Assembly (NCBI RefSeq): GCF_017312405.1
Contig: NZ_BLTG01000026.1
Location: forward strand, 1-43,580
Source: Mycobacterium sp. PO1
GTDB taxonomy: Bacteria > Actinomycetota > Actinomycetes > Mycobacteriales > Mycobacteriaceae
Direction of reading: 5' to 3'
Length of the DNA stretch: 43,580 nucleotides
Below the pieces are notes generated by a model. The model made no database searches, was not told the origin of the DNA, and was given only the letters and a program-made list of their open reading frames with translations. Position numbers and translations under genes: made by a program. Positions 1 through 8,605 of this stretch are shown piece by piece (position 1 is the first letter of the stretch; each line of letters opens with the position of its first letter).

Positions 1-39
1 CCAAAGCTAAATGTCGGTGGTCACTCGTACGGTGTGCGC

Positions 40-993
40 ATGGCGGGGCGGGGAGGCTCGGACGGCGGCGGATTCGTCGCCGTCTTCCTGGTGCTACTGG
101 GCATCAGCCTGGTGGTCAAGTACATCTGGTGGTTCGTCGCGGCCGCCGCACTGGTCGGGCTGTTCTTCGCGGGGCGGGCGCTGGCGCGTCACCTCGAGAA
201 GCGACGGGAGCTCGCCGAAGAGGAGGAGTTCGCGTTGCGGCGACGGGCCGACCGTCAGCACCGGTGGATGCTGTCCGGTGACAGCCGCGCCGTGTACGGG
301 CCCGAAGGCGCCGGGGCGATGCGGGCCCTCTCACCGGACGAGGACGACGACGCTCGGCCGCTCGCCGCGATCGCCCGCACCGACGGCGAGATCGCCGCGC
401 TGGTACGGGACAAGCCGCCCTGCTGGGAGCAGGCGCTGTTCGCCTCGGTGCTGCTTCAGCGTCAGGCCCCGCTGCTGCCCCGACTACGCGACAGTGAACT
501 CGGCTTCACTCCGGCGCACACCATCCCGGTGTTCAGCGGCCCGGACCTGGCGAGCCGTCTGTACGGGCTCATCGACGACATGCTGCTGACGGCACAGCAG
601 CTGGAGAGTTTCACAGCGGCGCCGGCGTTCATGGCCGCATTCGGTGAACCCCACGATGAATCCGGCGCCGACCCGGCGGCCATCAAGCACATCGCCAACC
701 GGCTGATGGACTATCACGAACGGCTGCTGGACATTTCCGAGCGATGCCGGGAACTCGCGCCCCCGTCGCAGTACGCCGGTGTGCTCGCCGACTGCGCCCG
801 GCTGCTGGACGCTCCGCTGCAGAGCTACCGCGAGTTCATCACCGAATACGTCGAGATCGTCGAGTCGCTGCCGCGGATCTTCGAGCATGCCAGCGGAACC
901 GTGCACCTGGGGGCCGTCGTGCTGGACATCGATTTCGACGAGCGGTTGCACAAACGGGTGTTCAAACGGTTGGCGGCGATCAGCCGGACCTAG
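40..993 (+). CDS. Putative membrane protein, conserved hypothetical
   Basis: This encodes about 317 aa from the ATG at 40; an in-frame GTG at 34 is an alternative start. Residues about 10-45 form one or two hydrophobic segments rich in V, A, L and F with an internal KYIWW stretch. A strongly charged run (EKRRELAEEEEFALRRR) follows, then a mostly helical soluble domain of about 230 residues. I see no catalytic motif and do not recognise the family. The arrangement (N-terminal membrane anchor, positively charged linker, cytoplasmic alpha-helical domain) suggests an anchored cytoplasmic protein. It is convergent with the Rid-family gene. Codon use is typical of the high-GC background, so I take the gene as real although its function is unknown. 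Confidence 0.75.
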   Translation: MAGRGGSDGGGFVAVFLVLLGISLVVKYIWWFVAAAALVGLFFAGRALARHLEKRRELAEEEEFALRRRADRQHRWMLSGDSRAVYGPEGAGAMRALSPDEDDDARPLAAIARTDGEIAALVRDKPPCWEQALFASVLLQRQAPLLPRLRDSELGFTPAHTIPVFSGPDLASRLYGLIDDMLLTAQQLESFTAAPAFMAAFGEPHDESGADPAAIKHIANRLMDYHERLLDISERCRELAPPSQYAGVLADCARLLDAPLQSYREFITEYVEIVESLPRIFEHASGTVHLGAVVLDIDFDERLHKRVFKRLAAISRT

Positions 994-1103
994 CCGGTGG
1001 GCATACCAGGCCGCCAGGCGTAACGGCGTCGAAATTGCCGCCAAGGCGGTGATTTCGCGGGGTTCGCCGCCACCACGGCAATCTCGATGGGATGGCCAGC
1101 GAA

Positions 1104-1502
1104 TCAGGGCACCCGCACCACCATCTCGATCTCGATGTGCAACTCCGGGCCCGCGAGCGCCTGCACCCCGATGCCGGTGAGGCTGGGGTAGGCGTCGCCG
1201 AAGAACTCGAGCAGCGCCGGGAACGCCTCGTTGAGTCGCTCCGGCGTCAGGTCGACGATGTAGACCCGCGCCATCACGATGTCGTCGCGCGTCGCGCCGA
1301 CCGAGTCGAGACACACCTGCAGGTTCGCGGTGACCAGCTGCGCCTGCTCGGCCAGCGAGTCCGGCGGCGCGGTGTGCTGTGGACTCCACGCAACCTGTCC
1401 GGAAAAGAAGGCCAGCTTGCCGGTTTCGACGATCGTGCCCTGTGAATGGCCGTTCGGCTTGGAGTCGAACAGCTGGGACGGGTTGATGCGCTGGATCGTC
1501 AC
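1104..1502 (-). CDS. RidA/YjgF/YER057c/UK114 family protein lacking the RidA arginine
   Basis: This encodes 132 aa, the usual Rid length, from GTG 1502 with a GAGGAG ribosome site just upstream. The Rid fold is recognisable from FFSGQVAW near residue 33, the central helix QAQLVTANLQVCLDSVGA, and the C-terminal strand ending LHIEIEMVV. Archetypal RidA hydrolyses reactive enamine/imine intermediates using an Arg near residue 105. When the YP...IEIE segments are aligned, that position is Leu here (YPSLTGIGV against YPARS in RidA). This copy therefore probably belongs to one of the Rid subgroups without RidA-type imine deaminase activity; such members often act in dedicated catabolic pathways. 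It is divergent from the F420-dependent oxidoreductase, about 70 bp apart, so the two may share regulation. The substrate is unknown. Confidence 0.88.
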   Translation of the reverse strand: MTIQRINPSQLFDSKPNGHSQGTIVETGKLAFFSGQVAWSPQHTAPPDSLAEQAQLVTANLQVCLDSVGATRDDIVMARVYIVDLTPERLNEAFPALLEFFGDAYPSLTGIGVQALAGPELHIEIEMVVRVP

Positions 1503-1558
1503 GGCGGCTCCTCGTTGTGGGGGTGTGCAAGTCCACTGTGCCGCAGCAGCGCCTGTCG

Positions 1559-1564
1559 TAGGGT
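1559..1564 (+). promoter_or_regulatory. Candidate -10 box (TAGGGT) of a leaderless gene
   Basis: TAGGGT fits the actinobacterial -10 consensus TANNNT and ends 6 nt before the ATG at 1571. Transcription would therefore start at or next to the start codon. No convincing Shine-Dalgarno sequence is present, in agreement with a leaderless mRNA. Confidence 0.5.
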
Positions 1565-1570
1565 TCGGCC

Positions 1571-2599
1571 ATGCACGTCGACGTGATGACCACTCCCCAA
1601 CCGCTGCGGCGTATCGGCGACCTGGCCCAACGGACGCAGGCCGCGCACTTCTCGGGGATGTTGTTCACCGAGACGGGTCGCACCGCCTACCTGAACGCGG
1701 CGGTGGCGGCGCAGGCGGCGCCGGGCTTGGAGTTGTCGACGGGTGTGGCGGTGGCTTTTCCGCGCAGCCCGTTCGTGACGGCCGCGGCGGCGTGGGAGCT
1801 GCAGGAGGCCACCGGCGGGAACTTCCGGCTCGGGCTGGGCACCCAGGTGCGCACGCATGTGGTACGGCGCTACGGCGCGGAGTTCGAGCGCCCCGGCCCG
1901 CGGCTACGCGACTACGTGCAGGCGGTCAAGGCGTGCTTCGCGGCGTTCCGGACCGGCACGCTGGATCATCACGGGGACTTCTACAGCCTGGACTTCATCA
2001 CGCCGCAGTGGAGCCCGGGACCGATCGACGCACCGGACCCGAAGGTCGACATCGCCGCGGTCAACCCGTGGATGTTGCGAATGGCCGGCGAGGTGGCCGA
2101 CGGCATCCACGTGCACCCGCTGGGCGAACCGGGCTACATCACACGCCACGTGCTACCGAATCGCGCTGAGGGAGCGGAGAAGTCGGGCCGTTCTGCGTCC
2201 GATGTGGCGGTGATCGTGCCGGTGATGACGATCGTCGGCGACACCGACGAGGAGCGTGACCGCGAGCGGGAGCTGGTGCGGGCCAGCATGAGCTTCTACG
2301 GCAGCACTCCGAACTACGCGTTCATCTGGGACGAGGCCGGGTTCGAGGGGACGACGGCGCGGATCCGGGAGAAGCAGAAGGCCGGTGACTACGCGGGCAT
2401 GGCCGCACAGATCACCGACGAGCACATCGCGATGTTCGCCACCGAGTCGACGTGGGACGAGTTGGCCGATGCGCTGATCACCAAGTACGGCGGGGTGGCG
2501 GAGCGCGTCGTGTTGTACAACGCGCTGGCCGACCCCGACCGGTTCGAGCGTTACGGCGAGGTGGCGCAACGGATCACGGGGGCTTCACTCTCCGGGTGA
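1571..2599 (+). CDS. F420-dependent LLM-class oxidoreductase (TIGR03617-like)
   Basis: This encodes 342 aa with the luciferase-like monooxygenase TIM-barrel pattern: the N-terminal strand MHVDVMTTP, the FSGMLFTETGR region, GVAVAFPRSPF near residue 60, the GGNFRLGLGTQVRTH segment around residue 85 that in this superfamily lines the cofactor site, and VNPWMLRMAGEVADGIHVHPLGEPGYI near residue 180. The overall match is to the mycobacterial TIGR03617 group of F420-binding proteins, which reduce or oxidise substrates by hydride transfer to deazaflavin F420; the substrate of this group is not known to me. The ATG at 1571 is preceded by a TAGGGT -10 box with leaderless spacing. The gene is divergent from the Rid-family gene and convergent with the TetR gene. 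The family call is firm and the substrate unknown. Confidence 0.88.
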   Translation: MHVDVMTTPQPLRRIGDLAQRTQAAHFSGMLFTETGRTAYLNAAVAAQAAPGLELSTGVAVAFPRSPFVTAAAAWELQEATGGNFRLGLGTQVRTHVVRRYGAEFERPGPRLRDYVQAVKACFAAFRTGTLDHHGDFYSLDFITPQWSPGPIDAPDPKVDIAAVNPWMLRMAGEVADGIHVHPLGEPGYITRHVLPNRAEGAEKSGRSASDVAVIVPVMTIVGDTDEERDRERELVRASMSFYGSTPNYAFIWDEAGFEGTTARIREKQKAGDYAGMAAQITDEHIAMFATESTWDELADALITKYGGVAERVVLYNALADPDRFERYGEVAQRITGASLSG

Positions 2600-2655
2600 T
2601 TCGCCGCAGGCCGCGCCGGTGATTCACTCAGGCCGCTCCCCGGCCGATGAGGGCC

Positions 2656-3267
2656 CTATCCCGATTCCCGCGCGAGCACGTTCGCGAGACCGGCCAACGC
2701 GACGTCGACGACCGCGTCCAGTTTGGCCTGCGACGCTCCGGCGGCCGCGTCCACGGCCAGCCCTTTTCCGATCGTGACCGCGTATCCCGCCAGGGCATCG
2801 GTGTCGATACGGGAGGCATCCTCGGTCGCGGCCAGGGCGGCGGCGACGGCGTCCTCGATTCCGCCGCGGTAGTCGGCAAGCAGCTGGGGTATGCGGGTGT
2901 TGTTCGGTGCGCAGGAGAGTCCGCCCTGGATGGACAGACACCCCGGGGCGATCCCGGCACGCACGGCCACCGCGGTGTCCCGGAGATAGGACTCGATCAC
3001 GTCGTAGGCACTCGGCTGCGACAGCAACGCTTTCAGGTGTTGGTGGTAGCACTCGCCGTAACGTTGGAGGGCACGTTCGAAGAGCTTCTCCTTGCTGCCG
3101 TACACGGCGTACAGGCTCGGCTTGTTGATGCCCATGGCCTGCGTGAGCTCGGCCATCGACGCGCCCTCGTAGCCGAGACGCCAGAACGCCTCGATGGCGC
3201 CATCGAGCGCCAGGCCCTCGTCGAACTCGCGCGGCCGGCCTCCTGCATTCCGCTGCGCTTCCACCAT
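2656..3267 (-). CDS. TetR/AcrR family transcriptional repressor
   Basis: This encodes 203 aa from ATG 3267 (MVEAQRNAGG). The frame stays open upstream to 3390, but that part crosses the divergent promoter and is rejected. Residues about 10-60 are a classic TetR DNA-binding domain: GRPREFDEGLALDGAIEAFW, then the recognition helix-turn-helix MAELTQAMGINKPSLYAVY, then GSKEKLFERAL. The remaining ~140 residues are the ligand-binding/dimerisation domain with CLSIQGGLSC and a Cys-rich pocket region. The GRPRxFD start and GxSxxxLxxAMGINKPSLYxxFGxKExLF signature are shared with AcrR/YxaF-type repressors. It is divergent from the SDR gene, and the intergenic region holds two near-identical operator copies, so it very likely represses the SDR (and perhaps the hydrolase) as well as itself. 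The inducer is unknown. Confidence 0.92.
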   Translation of the reverse strand: MVEAQRNAGGRPREFDEGLALDGAIEAFWRLGYEGASMAELTQAMGINKPSLYAVYGSKEKLFERALQRYGECYHQHLKALLSQPSAYDVIESYLRDTAVAVRAGIAPGCLSIQGGLSCAPNNTRIPQLLADYRGGIEDAVAAALAATEDASRIDTDALAGYAVTIGKGLAVDAAAGASQAKLDAVVDVALAGLANVLARESG

Positions 3268-3290
3268 GCGCACGAGTCTAGCGGCGCCCC

Positions 3291-3338
3291 TACCGAACGG
3301 TACAAAACTGGTAGGGTCGACGCCGCCAACCGATCGGT
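3291..3338. promoter_or_regulatory. Duplicated TetR operator flanking the SDR -10 box
   Basis: Two copies of ACCGNNCGGT occur: TACCGAACGGTA at 3291-3302 and ACCGATCGGT at 3329-3338, 37 bp apart. Each heads a 20-bp direct repeat identical at 17 of 20 positions (3292-3311 and 3329-3348). Between them lies TAGGGT at 3312-3317, a good -10 hexamer for the rightward SDR gene, so the upstream copy overlaps the -35/spacer and the downstream copy the transcript start. This is the expected layout for repression by the divergent TetR protein. Confidence 0.7.
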
Positions 3339-3355
3339 ACAGAAGTGGAGACTTC

Positions 3356-4099
3356 ATGACAGACCTGACGGGAAAGACCGCACTCGTCACGGGAGCAACG
3401 TCGGGGATCGGCCTCGCCGCAGCACGGACTCTTGCCCAGCAAGGCGCCTACGTCTTCCTCGTCGGACGCCGCCAGGACGCGCTCGAAAAGGCCGTGGCCG
3501 ATATCGGTGCAGATCAGGCCAGCTTTGTTCGCGCTGACGTGACCGAGCAGGCCGATCTCGACCGCGTCCGATCCTCTGTCGAAGCCAGTGGTCGCCGCCT
3601 CGACGTCGTCTTCGCCAATGCGGGCATCAACGAGTTCGCGACATTGGGCGATATCACGTGGGCACATCACCGCAGGATCTTCGACACCAACGTCGGCGGC
3701 ATCGTCTTCGCGGTGCAAGCCGCCCTTCCCCTGCTCGGCGAGGGCGCTTCGATCATCCTGTGCGGTTCCAACGGCGACGTGAAGGCCGCCCCTGGAGCGA
3801 GCCTGTACGCCGCGTCGAAGGCCGCGATCCGGTCGCTGGCCCGCTCCTGGGCCGCCGAGCTCGTCGACCGCAGGATCCGCGTCAACGTCGTCGCGCCAGG
3901 GCTCACCGAGACGCCGGGCCTGGCCGATCTCTTCTCCGGATCCGACGGCGCCCTGGAGGAGCTGACCGCCACCGTCCCTCTGGGACGCCGCGCGCGTCCC
4001 GAGGAGATCGCCGGCGTGGTCGCCTTCCTCGCCTCCGACGCCAGTTCCTACATGAACGGATCAGAGATCTACGTCGACGGTGGAGTCAGCCAGTTCTGA
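3356..4099 (+). CDS. SDR family NAD(P)-dependent oxidoreductase
   Basis: This encodes 247 aa from ATG 3356, with GGAG at 3347-3350 as ribosome site. It is a classical short-chain dehydrogenase: the nucleotide-binding TGATSGIG motif at about residues 13-20, VFANAGI near 83 (NAG motif), the catalytic YAASK near 150 with a Ser (CGSNGD) upstream, and the C-terminal IYVDGGVSQF. The end of beta-2 reads VGRRQDA; two arginines there suggest NADP(H). It is divergent from the TetR regulator and under the duplicated operator. A serine hydrolase-like gene follows 123 bp downstream on the same strand. TetR-SDR-hydrolase trios usually handle small xenobiotic carbonyl compounds; the substrate here is unknown. 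Confidence 0.92.
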   Translation: MTDLTGKTALVTGATSGIGLAAARTLAQQGAYVFLVGRRQDALEKAVADIGADQASFVRADVTEQADLDRVRSSVEASGRRLDVVFANAGINEFATLGDITWAHHRRIFDTNVGGIVFAVQAALPLLGEGASIILCGSNGDVKAAPGASLYAASKAAIRSLARSWAAELVDRRIRVNVVAPGLTETPGLADLFSGSDGALEELTATVPLGRRARPEEIAGVVAFLASDASSYMNGSEIYVDGGVSQF

Positions 4100-4222
4100 T
4101 TCTGATCCCACGATGTTCAGCCCTGTCAGCCGAGGCGTCGCACCACGTGTTCGTCGTCGCGGTGAATGGATTCACCTGACCCGTGGTTGTACGACGCGGA
4201 TCGACCCGAAAGGTAACCAGCA

Positions 4223-5155
4223 GTGACAACCAAGCCCATGAGGATCCCCCGCGGATCGTTCGACCTCGCGGCCGTGCTTCACCTCCCCGACGACGTCGCC
4301 GGCGCTCCCCCGCTCCCGGTTGTCGTGCTGTCGACTCCCGGCAGCAGCGTCAAGGAGCAGATCGGAGCGAACTACGCATCCCGGCTTGCCGCACGCGGAA
4401 TCGCCGCGCTCGTCTTCGATCCCGCCTACCAGGGAGAAAGCGGTGGCGAGCCAAGGGATCTGGAGGACCCGTACCGTCGAGGCGAGGACATCTCCTACGC
4501 CATCGACGCGCTGCAGGTGGTCCCCGACGTGGATCCCGAACGTATCGGCGTGCTCGGTATCTGCGCCGGTGGCGGTTATGCGGTGCATACTGCCCGCACC
4601 GATCATCGAATCCGGGCGGTCGGCACCGTGGTCGCCGGGAACATGGGAGACTCCTGGCGTTCCGAGGCGTTCGCGCCCGATGGCCCCGCCGCGGCCCTGG
4701 ACCGTCTGGCCGCCGACCGGACCCGCGAGGTCCGGACCGATGAGCTCGATCGACTCAACTGGCTGCCCGACACCCCCGACGATGCCGCCGCCGCCGGCAT
4801 CACCGACATCGACAACACTCAGGCCATCGGCTACTACCGCACACCGCGTGGCGGGCACCCGCGTTCCACCAACCGCAGGTTGGCGCGCAGCGACGCACTT
4901 CTGTTGGGCTACGACGCCTTTCATCTCGTCGATCCGCTGCTGACCCAGCCCCTTCAGGTCATCCTGGCCGGCCGGCGAGGGGTGACCGGGTCGTATGAGG
5001 CGGGTATGAAGCTCTGGCAGCTCGCACCGAACCCGGTCGATCTGATGATCGTCGAGGGTGCCGGCCACTACGAGATGTACGACGTAGCCGAATACGTCGA
5101 CCAGGCAGTCGATCGGCTGGCCGACTTCTACCAGGAGCACCTTCCCGCGCGGTGA
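4223..5155 (+). CDS. Alpha/beta hydrolase with Cys nucleophile elbow (YcjY/dienelactone hydrolase-like)
   Basis: This encodes 310 aa from GTG 4223, preceded by AAAGG at about 4209-4213. The fold is visible in order: the strand VVVLSTPGSSVKEQ near residue 34 (oxyanion loop region), FDPAYQGESGG near 67, the nucleophile elbow GICAGGGYA near 112, and a C-terminal EGAGHYEMYD holding the likely catalytic His. The elbow nucleophile is Cys rather than Ser, as in dienelactone hydrolases and the YcjY group. A capping insert (residues about 150-220) contains the acidic DELDRLNWLPDTPDD. It lies downstream of the TetR-controlled SDR and may be co-regulated with it. It ends 47 bp from the convergent 393-aa gene. 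The substrate is unknown and the family assignment good. Confidence 0.88.
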   Translation: MTTKPMRIPRGSFDLAAVLHLPDDVAGAPPLPVVVLSTPGSSVKEQIGANYASRLAARGIAALVFDPAYQGESGGEPRDLEDPYRRGEDISYAIDALQVVPDVDPERIGVLGICAGGGYAVHTARTDHRIRAVGTVVAGNMGDSWRSEAFAPDGPAAALDRLAADRTREVRTDELDRLNWLPDTPDDAAAAGITDIDNTQAIGYYRTPRGGHPRSTNRRLARSDALLLGYDAFHLVDPLLTQPLQVILAGRRGVTGSYEAGMKLWQLAPNPVDLMIVEGAGHYEMYDVAEYVDQAVDRLADFYQEHLPAR

Positions 5156-5201
5156 CGCTAGGTGAGCCGGCTCGTAGCTTTCGATGCACCGGCCTGGCAG
5201 C

Positions 5202-6383
5202 TCATGGTGAGTCAGTGCGGGACGTTGCTCGTGCGTCGATTGCGGCGAGCGCCTCGGCGGTGAGTGCGTCACGTATTCCACTGCGGGCGTGTGCGAACGG
5301 GATGAAGGACTTGAGCAGCTGAGGCGTTTCGAGTATCACCGCGAGCGGCTCGTCGCTGTCGTCGAGGCCGTGGCGGAACAGGCGCTCGATTTTGGTCACA
5401 CTCCACCGCAGCGGGTCGCCCTCGCTGAGCAGTCCTTCGAGCAGCACTCCGTGCCGACGACGGGTGAACCGGGCACCGTCCTCGGAGGCGAAGAACTCGT
5501 CACACAGTTCGCTGAGGTCGCCGGGATCCCACTCCGGCGACTGGTACGGCGTCCCGCCGGCAGGTAGGCGGCGAGTCAGCCAGTGCAGAAGTGGCCGGCA
5601 GGCGGGCCAGGTGTCGGATTGGCCGGTGAACACGGGGTGTTGCGACAGTCCGTGCTCGAGCCATGCCCGCGCGTCGGCCGGATCCATGTCCACCAGGCTG
5701 ATGTCGGGATCGGTGTTGCGCTCTTGCGCCGTCCGGACGACCGTGTCGATCGAATCAGGTATCACGAACGCGTCTTTGACGACGGAGAACGTGTGGTGGT
5801 CGATGAACGCGGCGCACGTCAATTCCTCGCCGGTCGACAGCTTGGCGCCGAGGATGATCTCGTCATCGTCACCGAGTACGTGCGCCCTCTGCACGGTCCG
5901 GTAGACGTCGATGTCGGCGAGGCCGGCGATCCACGGGGGCATGCTGTGTCGTCGATCCGCGACTTCCTGGCGGCAGCGTTGTTGCATGTCGGGGTCATCG
6001 AGGAGTTCACCGAGCACAGCGAGCAGCGCCGTCGTCTCGTCGGTGTGGACATCGATGAAGCTGTCCACCAGGCGGGCCAGGTCAACCGTCTCGCGCTGGG
6101 GACGCCCCGGTAGATATGCGAAGGGGTCGGGTGTGGTGGCCTCGATGAGCATGCCTGCCATGCTGAGCATTTCGAGCGGATGACCGTCCAGCGCCTGCCG
6201 CACCTCGTCCAACAACGGCGTTTCATCCGTGGCCGTTTCGTCCAACGGCGCTTCCTCCGTCACGGGCACACCAGCCAACGGCCCCTCGGTCTGTGGGTTG
6301 TCCTGCGGCTGCCGCGCCCGCGTCCTCCGCTGCGCATCGCGGCGCGCTTGCTTGGCTTTGCGACGCTTGCGTGCCTCGTTCAT
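5202..6383 (-). CDS. Conserved hypothetical protein with very basic N-terminus
   Basis: This encodes 393 aa from ATG 6383. The first 25 residues are extremely basic (MNEARKRRKAKQARRDAQRR), then an acidic Thr/Glu/Pro-rich linker leads into a soluble domain from about residue 60 onwards. I see no catalytic motif, signal peptide or membrane segment. Regular alternation of Leu/Ala helices with Asp/Glu, and no low-complexity sequence after the linker, argue that it is a real folded protein. The basic tail could bind nucleic acid; that is inference. It lies 92 bp downstream of the AraC regulator on the same strand and could be the last gene of that operon. I do not recognise the family. Confidence 0.75.
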   Translation of the reverse strand: MNEARKRRKAKQARRDAQRRTRARQPQDNPQTEGPLAGVPVTEEAPLDETATDETPLLDEVRQALDGHPLEMLSMAGMLIEATTPDPFAYLPGRPQRETVDLARLVDSFIDVHTDETTALLAVLGELLDDPDMQQRCRQEVADRRHSMPPWIAGLADIDVYRTVQRAHVLGDDDEIILGAKLSTGEELTCAAFIDHHTFSVVKDAFVIPDSIDTVVRTAQERNTDPDISLVDMDPADARAWLEHGLSQHPVFTGQSDTWPACRPLLHWLTRRLPAGGTPYQSPEWDPGDLSELCDEFFASEDGARFTRRRHGVLLEGLLSEGDPLRWSVTKIERLFRHGLDDSDEPLAVILETPQLLKSFIPFAHARSGIRDALTAEALAAIDARATSRTDSP

Positions 6384-6475
6384 GGTCGCGACGTTACCCG
6401 CGGACAGCGACAGGTCTCACCGGTGTTTTCGGGCTATCCACAGATGCCACTGGCCAGCAGAGAAGTTATCGGATC

Positions 6476-7468
6476 TCAGCCCGCGGCCTCCCGGACACCC
6501 AGCGGCGTGCGCCCCGTCCATTGATTGAACGCCCGGTGGAACGAATTGGCGTTGTCGTAGCCGAGCAGAAACGCGATCTCGGTCAGCGACAGACTGGACT
6601 GCGTCAGGTAGTGGTGGGCGAGTTCCTCACGCAGGTCGGCGAGAACCTTCTGAAACGTCACCCCTTCCTCGCCCAGGCGGCGCTGCAGCGTGCGGGTACT
6701 GATACCGAGATGCTTGGCGACACCCTGAGCCGTGCCGGAGCCGGCCGGCAGCAGTTCGATCAGCGCGGCGCGGACCTTGGCGCCCAGCGATGCGTCGTCG
6801 CCCAGGTCGTTGAGACGACGCCGCAGCTCGGGTTCGAAGAAGTCCCACATGCCGGCGTTCGCGGTGAGGAACGGACGGTGAGCGTCGAGAATCGAGAACC
6901 GCACGACGGTCGTGTCACCGCACTCGGTACGGGCGCGGAACCACGTCTCGAGCGCGTCGACCTGCGTTGTCGGCCCGGGCAGCACGACGCGTTGGGGGAC
7001 GACGAGGGTCCGGGTCCCGAGACGGGCCAGGGCGACCCAGAACGCCACCTCGAACCTGGAGAGTACCGCTGGCACCGGATCTCCTGGCGGCCAGATGATC
7101 TCGATGTCCAGGCCGTCGGCGTCGGCGGTGACGCGCAGTCTCAGGGGGCCGAGTAATCGCTTGTGCACGGCGATCCGTTCCGCAGCGACCTGCAGGTTGG
7201 GGCTGCACAGCGCGGCGAAGATCGGCGGGTCGAACACCTCGGGACTCAGCTTGTCGGCGATCGCCACCGCGAGGTCGCGGTCACCGACCAGCTGATCCAG
7301 CGCTTCGAACAGGGCGTAGTGCTGCCGGGGCGGCAGCAGCGCCTCGTCGCGGGTGAACAAGTCAGCGGGCAGTCCCGCCACGCGCAGCACGTCGGCCGGC
7401 CGGATGCCGAGGTCGGCGAGGACCACCCGAACCAACGGCATCGACAGCCGATACGGCGCGATGTTCAC
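6476..7468 (-). CDS. AraC family transcriptional regulator (Arabinose_bd + HTH_18)
   Basis: This encodes 330 aa from GTG 7468, which overlaps the stop of the upstream SDR gene by GTGA, so the two are translationally coupled. Residues about 15-200 match the long N-terminal ligand-binding domain of OruR/VirS-like AraC proteins (LPADLFTRDEALLPPRQHYALFEALDQL). Residues about 235-325 form the double helix-turn-helix: GTAQGVAKHLGISTRTLQRRL, then LTEIAFLLGYDNANSFHRAFNQWTG, ending near TPLGVREAAG. This architecture is common in mycobacterial regulators of lipid and xenobiotic genes. Coupling to an SDR suggests it senses that enzyme's substrate or product. Target and ligand are unknown. Confidence 0.92.
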   Translation of the reverse strand: MNIAPYRLSMPLVRVVLADLGIRPADVLRVAGLPADLFTRDEALLPPRQHYALFEALDQLVGDRDLAVAIADKLSPEVFDPPIFAALCSPNLQVAAERIAVHKRLLGPLRLRVTADADGLDIEIIWPPGDPVPAVLSRFEVAFWVALARLGTRTLVVPQRVVLPGPTTQVDALETWFRARTECGDTTVVRFSILDAHRPFLTANAGMWDFFEPELRRRLNDLGDDASLGAKVRAALIELLPAGSGTAQGVAKHLGISTRTLQRRLGEEGVTFQKVLADLREELAHHYLTQSSLSLTEIAFLLGYDNANSFHRAFNQWTGRTPLGVREAAG

Positions 7469-8403
7469 GACGTGGCAAGTGCCGCAGCGACATCGACCTT
7501 CAAACCGGTTTCACGTTCGGCGACCTGCCACAGCGCCTTGACCGCGGCGTCGCTGCCGGGACGGACGAGCGGCTTGCGCACCGGCGGCCCGTTGGTCACG
7601 AACAGCGGGCCGTAGAAGCCGCCGCCGGGTGCCTTGGGGTCGGTGGCCGCGCGCAGCTGGCTCAGCGCGCCGCGTTCGGTCGACATGCCCATCGTCTTGG
7701 TCTGCCATTCGAAGAAGGCGCCCATCGGCCCGGCGCCGCCCTCGGCGTGGGTGGTGGTCTGCAGGTCGGAGTTGGTCAGTCCCGGTTGGGCCGACAGTGC
7801 CTTGGCGTCGACCCCGGCCCGCTCGAACTGTGCCTGCAGCCCGACCGCGAGGTGGCGCATGGCGAGTTTGGTGTTGCCGTACATGCGCCACGCGTCGAAG
7901 TTCTTGCGCAGGTGCGGATCCGCGGGCTCGATGGCCCGGCCCATGTGCTGGGCGGTGCTCGACAGCGTGACGACGCGCGCCCCCGGGGTGGCGACGACGA
8001 TGGGCAGCAGGTGCGACAGCAGGGCCCAGTGGCCGAGCACATTGGTGCCCATCTGGGTGTCAAAGCCGTCCTCGGTGGTGCCCTGCGGCATGGCCATCAC
8101 GCCGGCGTTGCACATCAGGATGTCGATGCGCTGGTGCTTGGCGGCGATGGCGTCGGCGGCGGCCTTGACCGATGCGAGCGAGCCGAGGTCGAGCTCGACG
8201 ATCTCCAGAGACGCGTCCGGGTGCGCGGCCAGGATCTCGTCCCGTGCGCTGGCCGCCTTGGTCTGGTTGCGGGCCGCCATGACGACGTGGGCGCCATGGC
8301 CGGCGAGCGCCTTGGCCGAGGCCAGGCCCAGACCGCCGTTGGCGCCGGTGACGACGGCGGTCTTGCCGTGCAGGTCAGGGATGTCTTTGGTGGACCAGCT
8401 CAT
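7465..8403 (-). CDS. SDR family oxidoreductase (retinol dehydrogenase-like)
   Basis: This encodes 312 aa from ATG 8403. Motifs: GKTAVVTGANGGLGLASAK (TGxxxGxG, residues about 13-31), AARNQTKA marking an NADP-type beta-2 end, ELDLGSLASV near 70, LMCNAGVM near 96, VTLSSTAQ (catalytic Ser) near 146, and MYGNTKLA (Tyr/Lys pair) near 174. The C-terminal region with GGGFYGP and PPVRKPL is typical of the retinol dehydrogenase/light-dependent protochlorophyllide reductase-like SDRs abundant in mycobacteria, usually just annotated as oxidoreductase. The stop overlaps the AraC regulator's GTG start. It is divergent from the small membrane-protein pair about 200 bp away. Confidence 0.9.
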   Translation of the reverse strand: MSWSTKDIPDLHGKTAVVTGANGGLGLASAKALAGHGAHVVMAARNQTKAASARDEILAAHPDASLEIVELDLGSLASVKAAADAIAAKHQRIDILMCNAGVMAMPQGTTEDGFDTQMGTNVLGHWALLSHLLPIVVATPGARVVTLSSTAQHMGRAIEPADPHLRKNFDAWRMYGNTKLAMRHLAVGLQAQFERAGVDAKALSAQPGLTNSDLQTTTHAEGGAGPMGAFFEWQTKTMGMSTERGALSQLRAATDPKAPGGGFYGPLFVTNGPPVRKPLVRPGSDAAVKALWQVAERETGLKVDVAAALATS

Positions 8404-8605
8404 GGTGTTCCTCTGTGGGTGCCGACGGAGTTTGTTGACTCGACCATACGTCGGCGACCGCGCTCAACGGCTCGCAATTCGCGCCAACCGGCTCGCAGTT
8501 TGCGCCACGGCGGCCGAGGTGCTGGCGCGCGATTGCCGCGCTCGGGGACGACGGGCAGGGTCCACAATGAGAGACGTGGCAGCGAGCGATGGAGGCGTCC
8601 CGACG

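Noticed and set aside
1000..1100. GC-rich hairpins (CCGCC/GGCGG) as terminator between convergent genes
   Set aside because: Short stems, a two-base loop and no T-run; any 70% GC sequence gives such pairings.
7634..8566. Plus-strand long frame before the small membrane protein
   Set aside because: It is antisense to the SDR gene; ribosome site and start support 8606.
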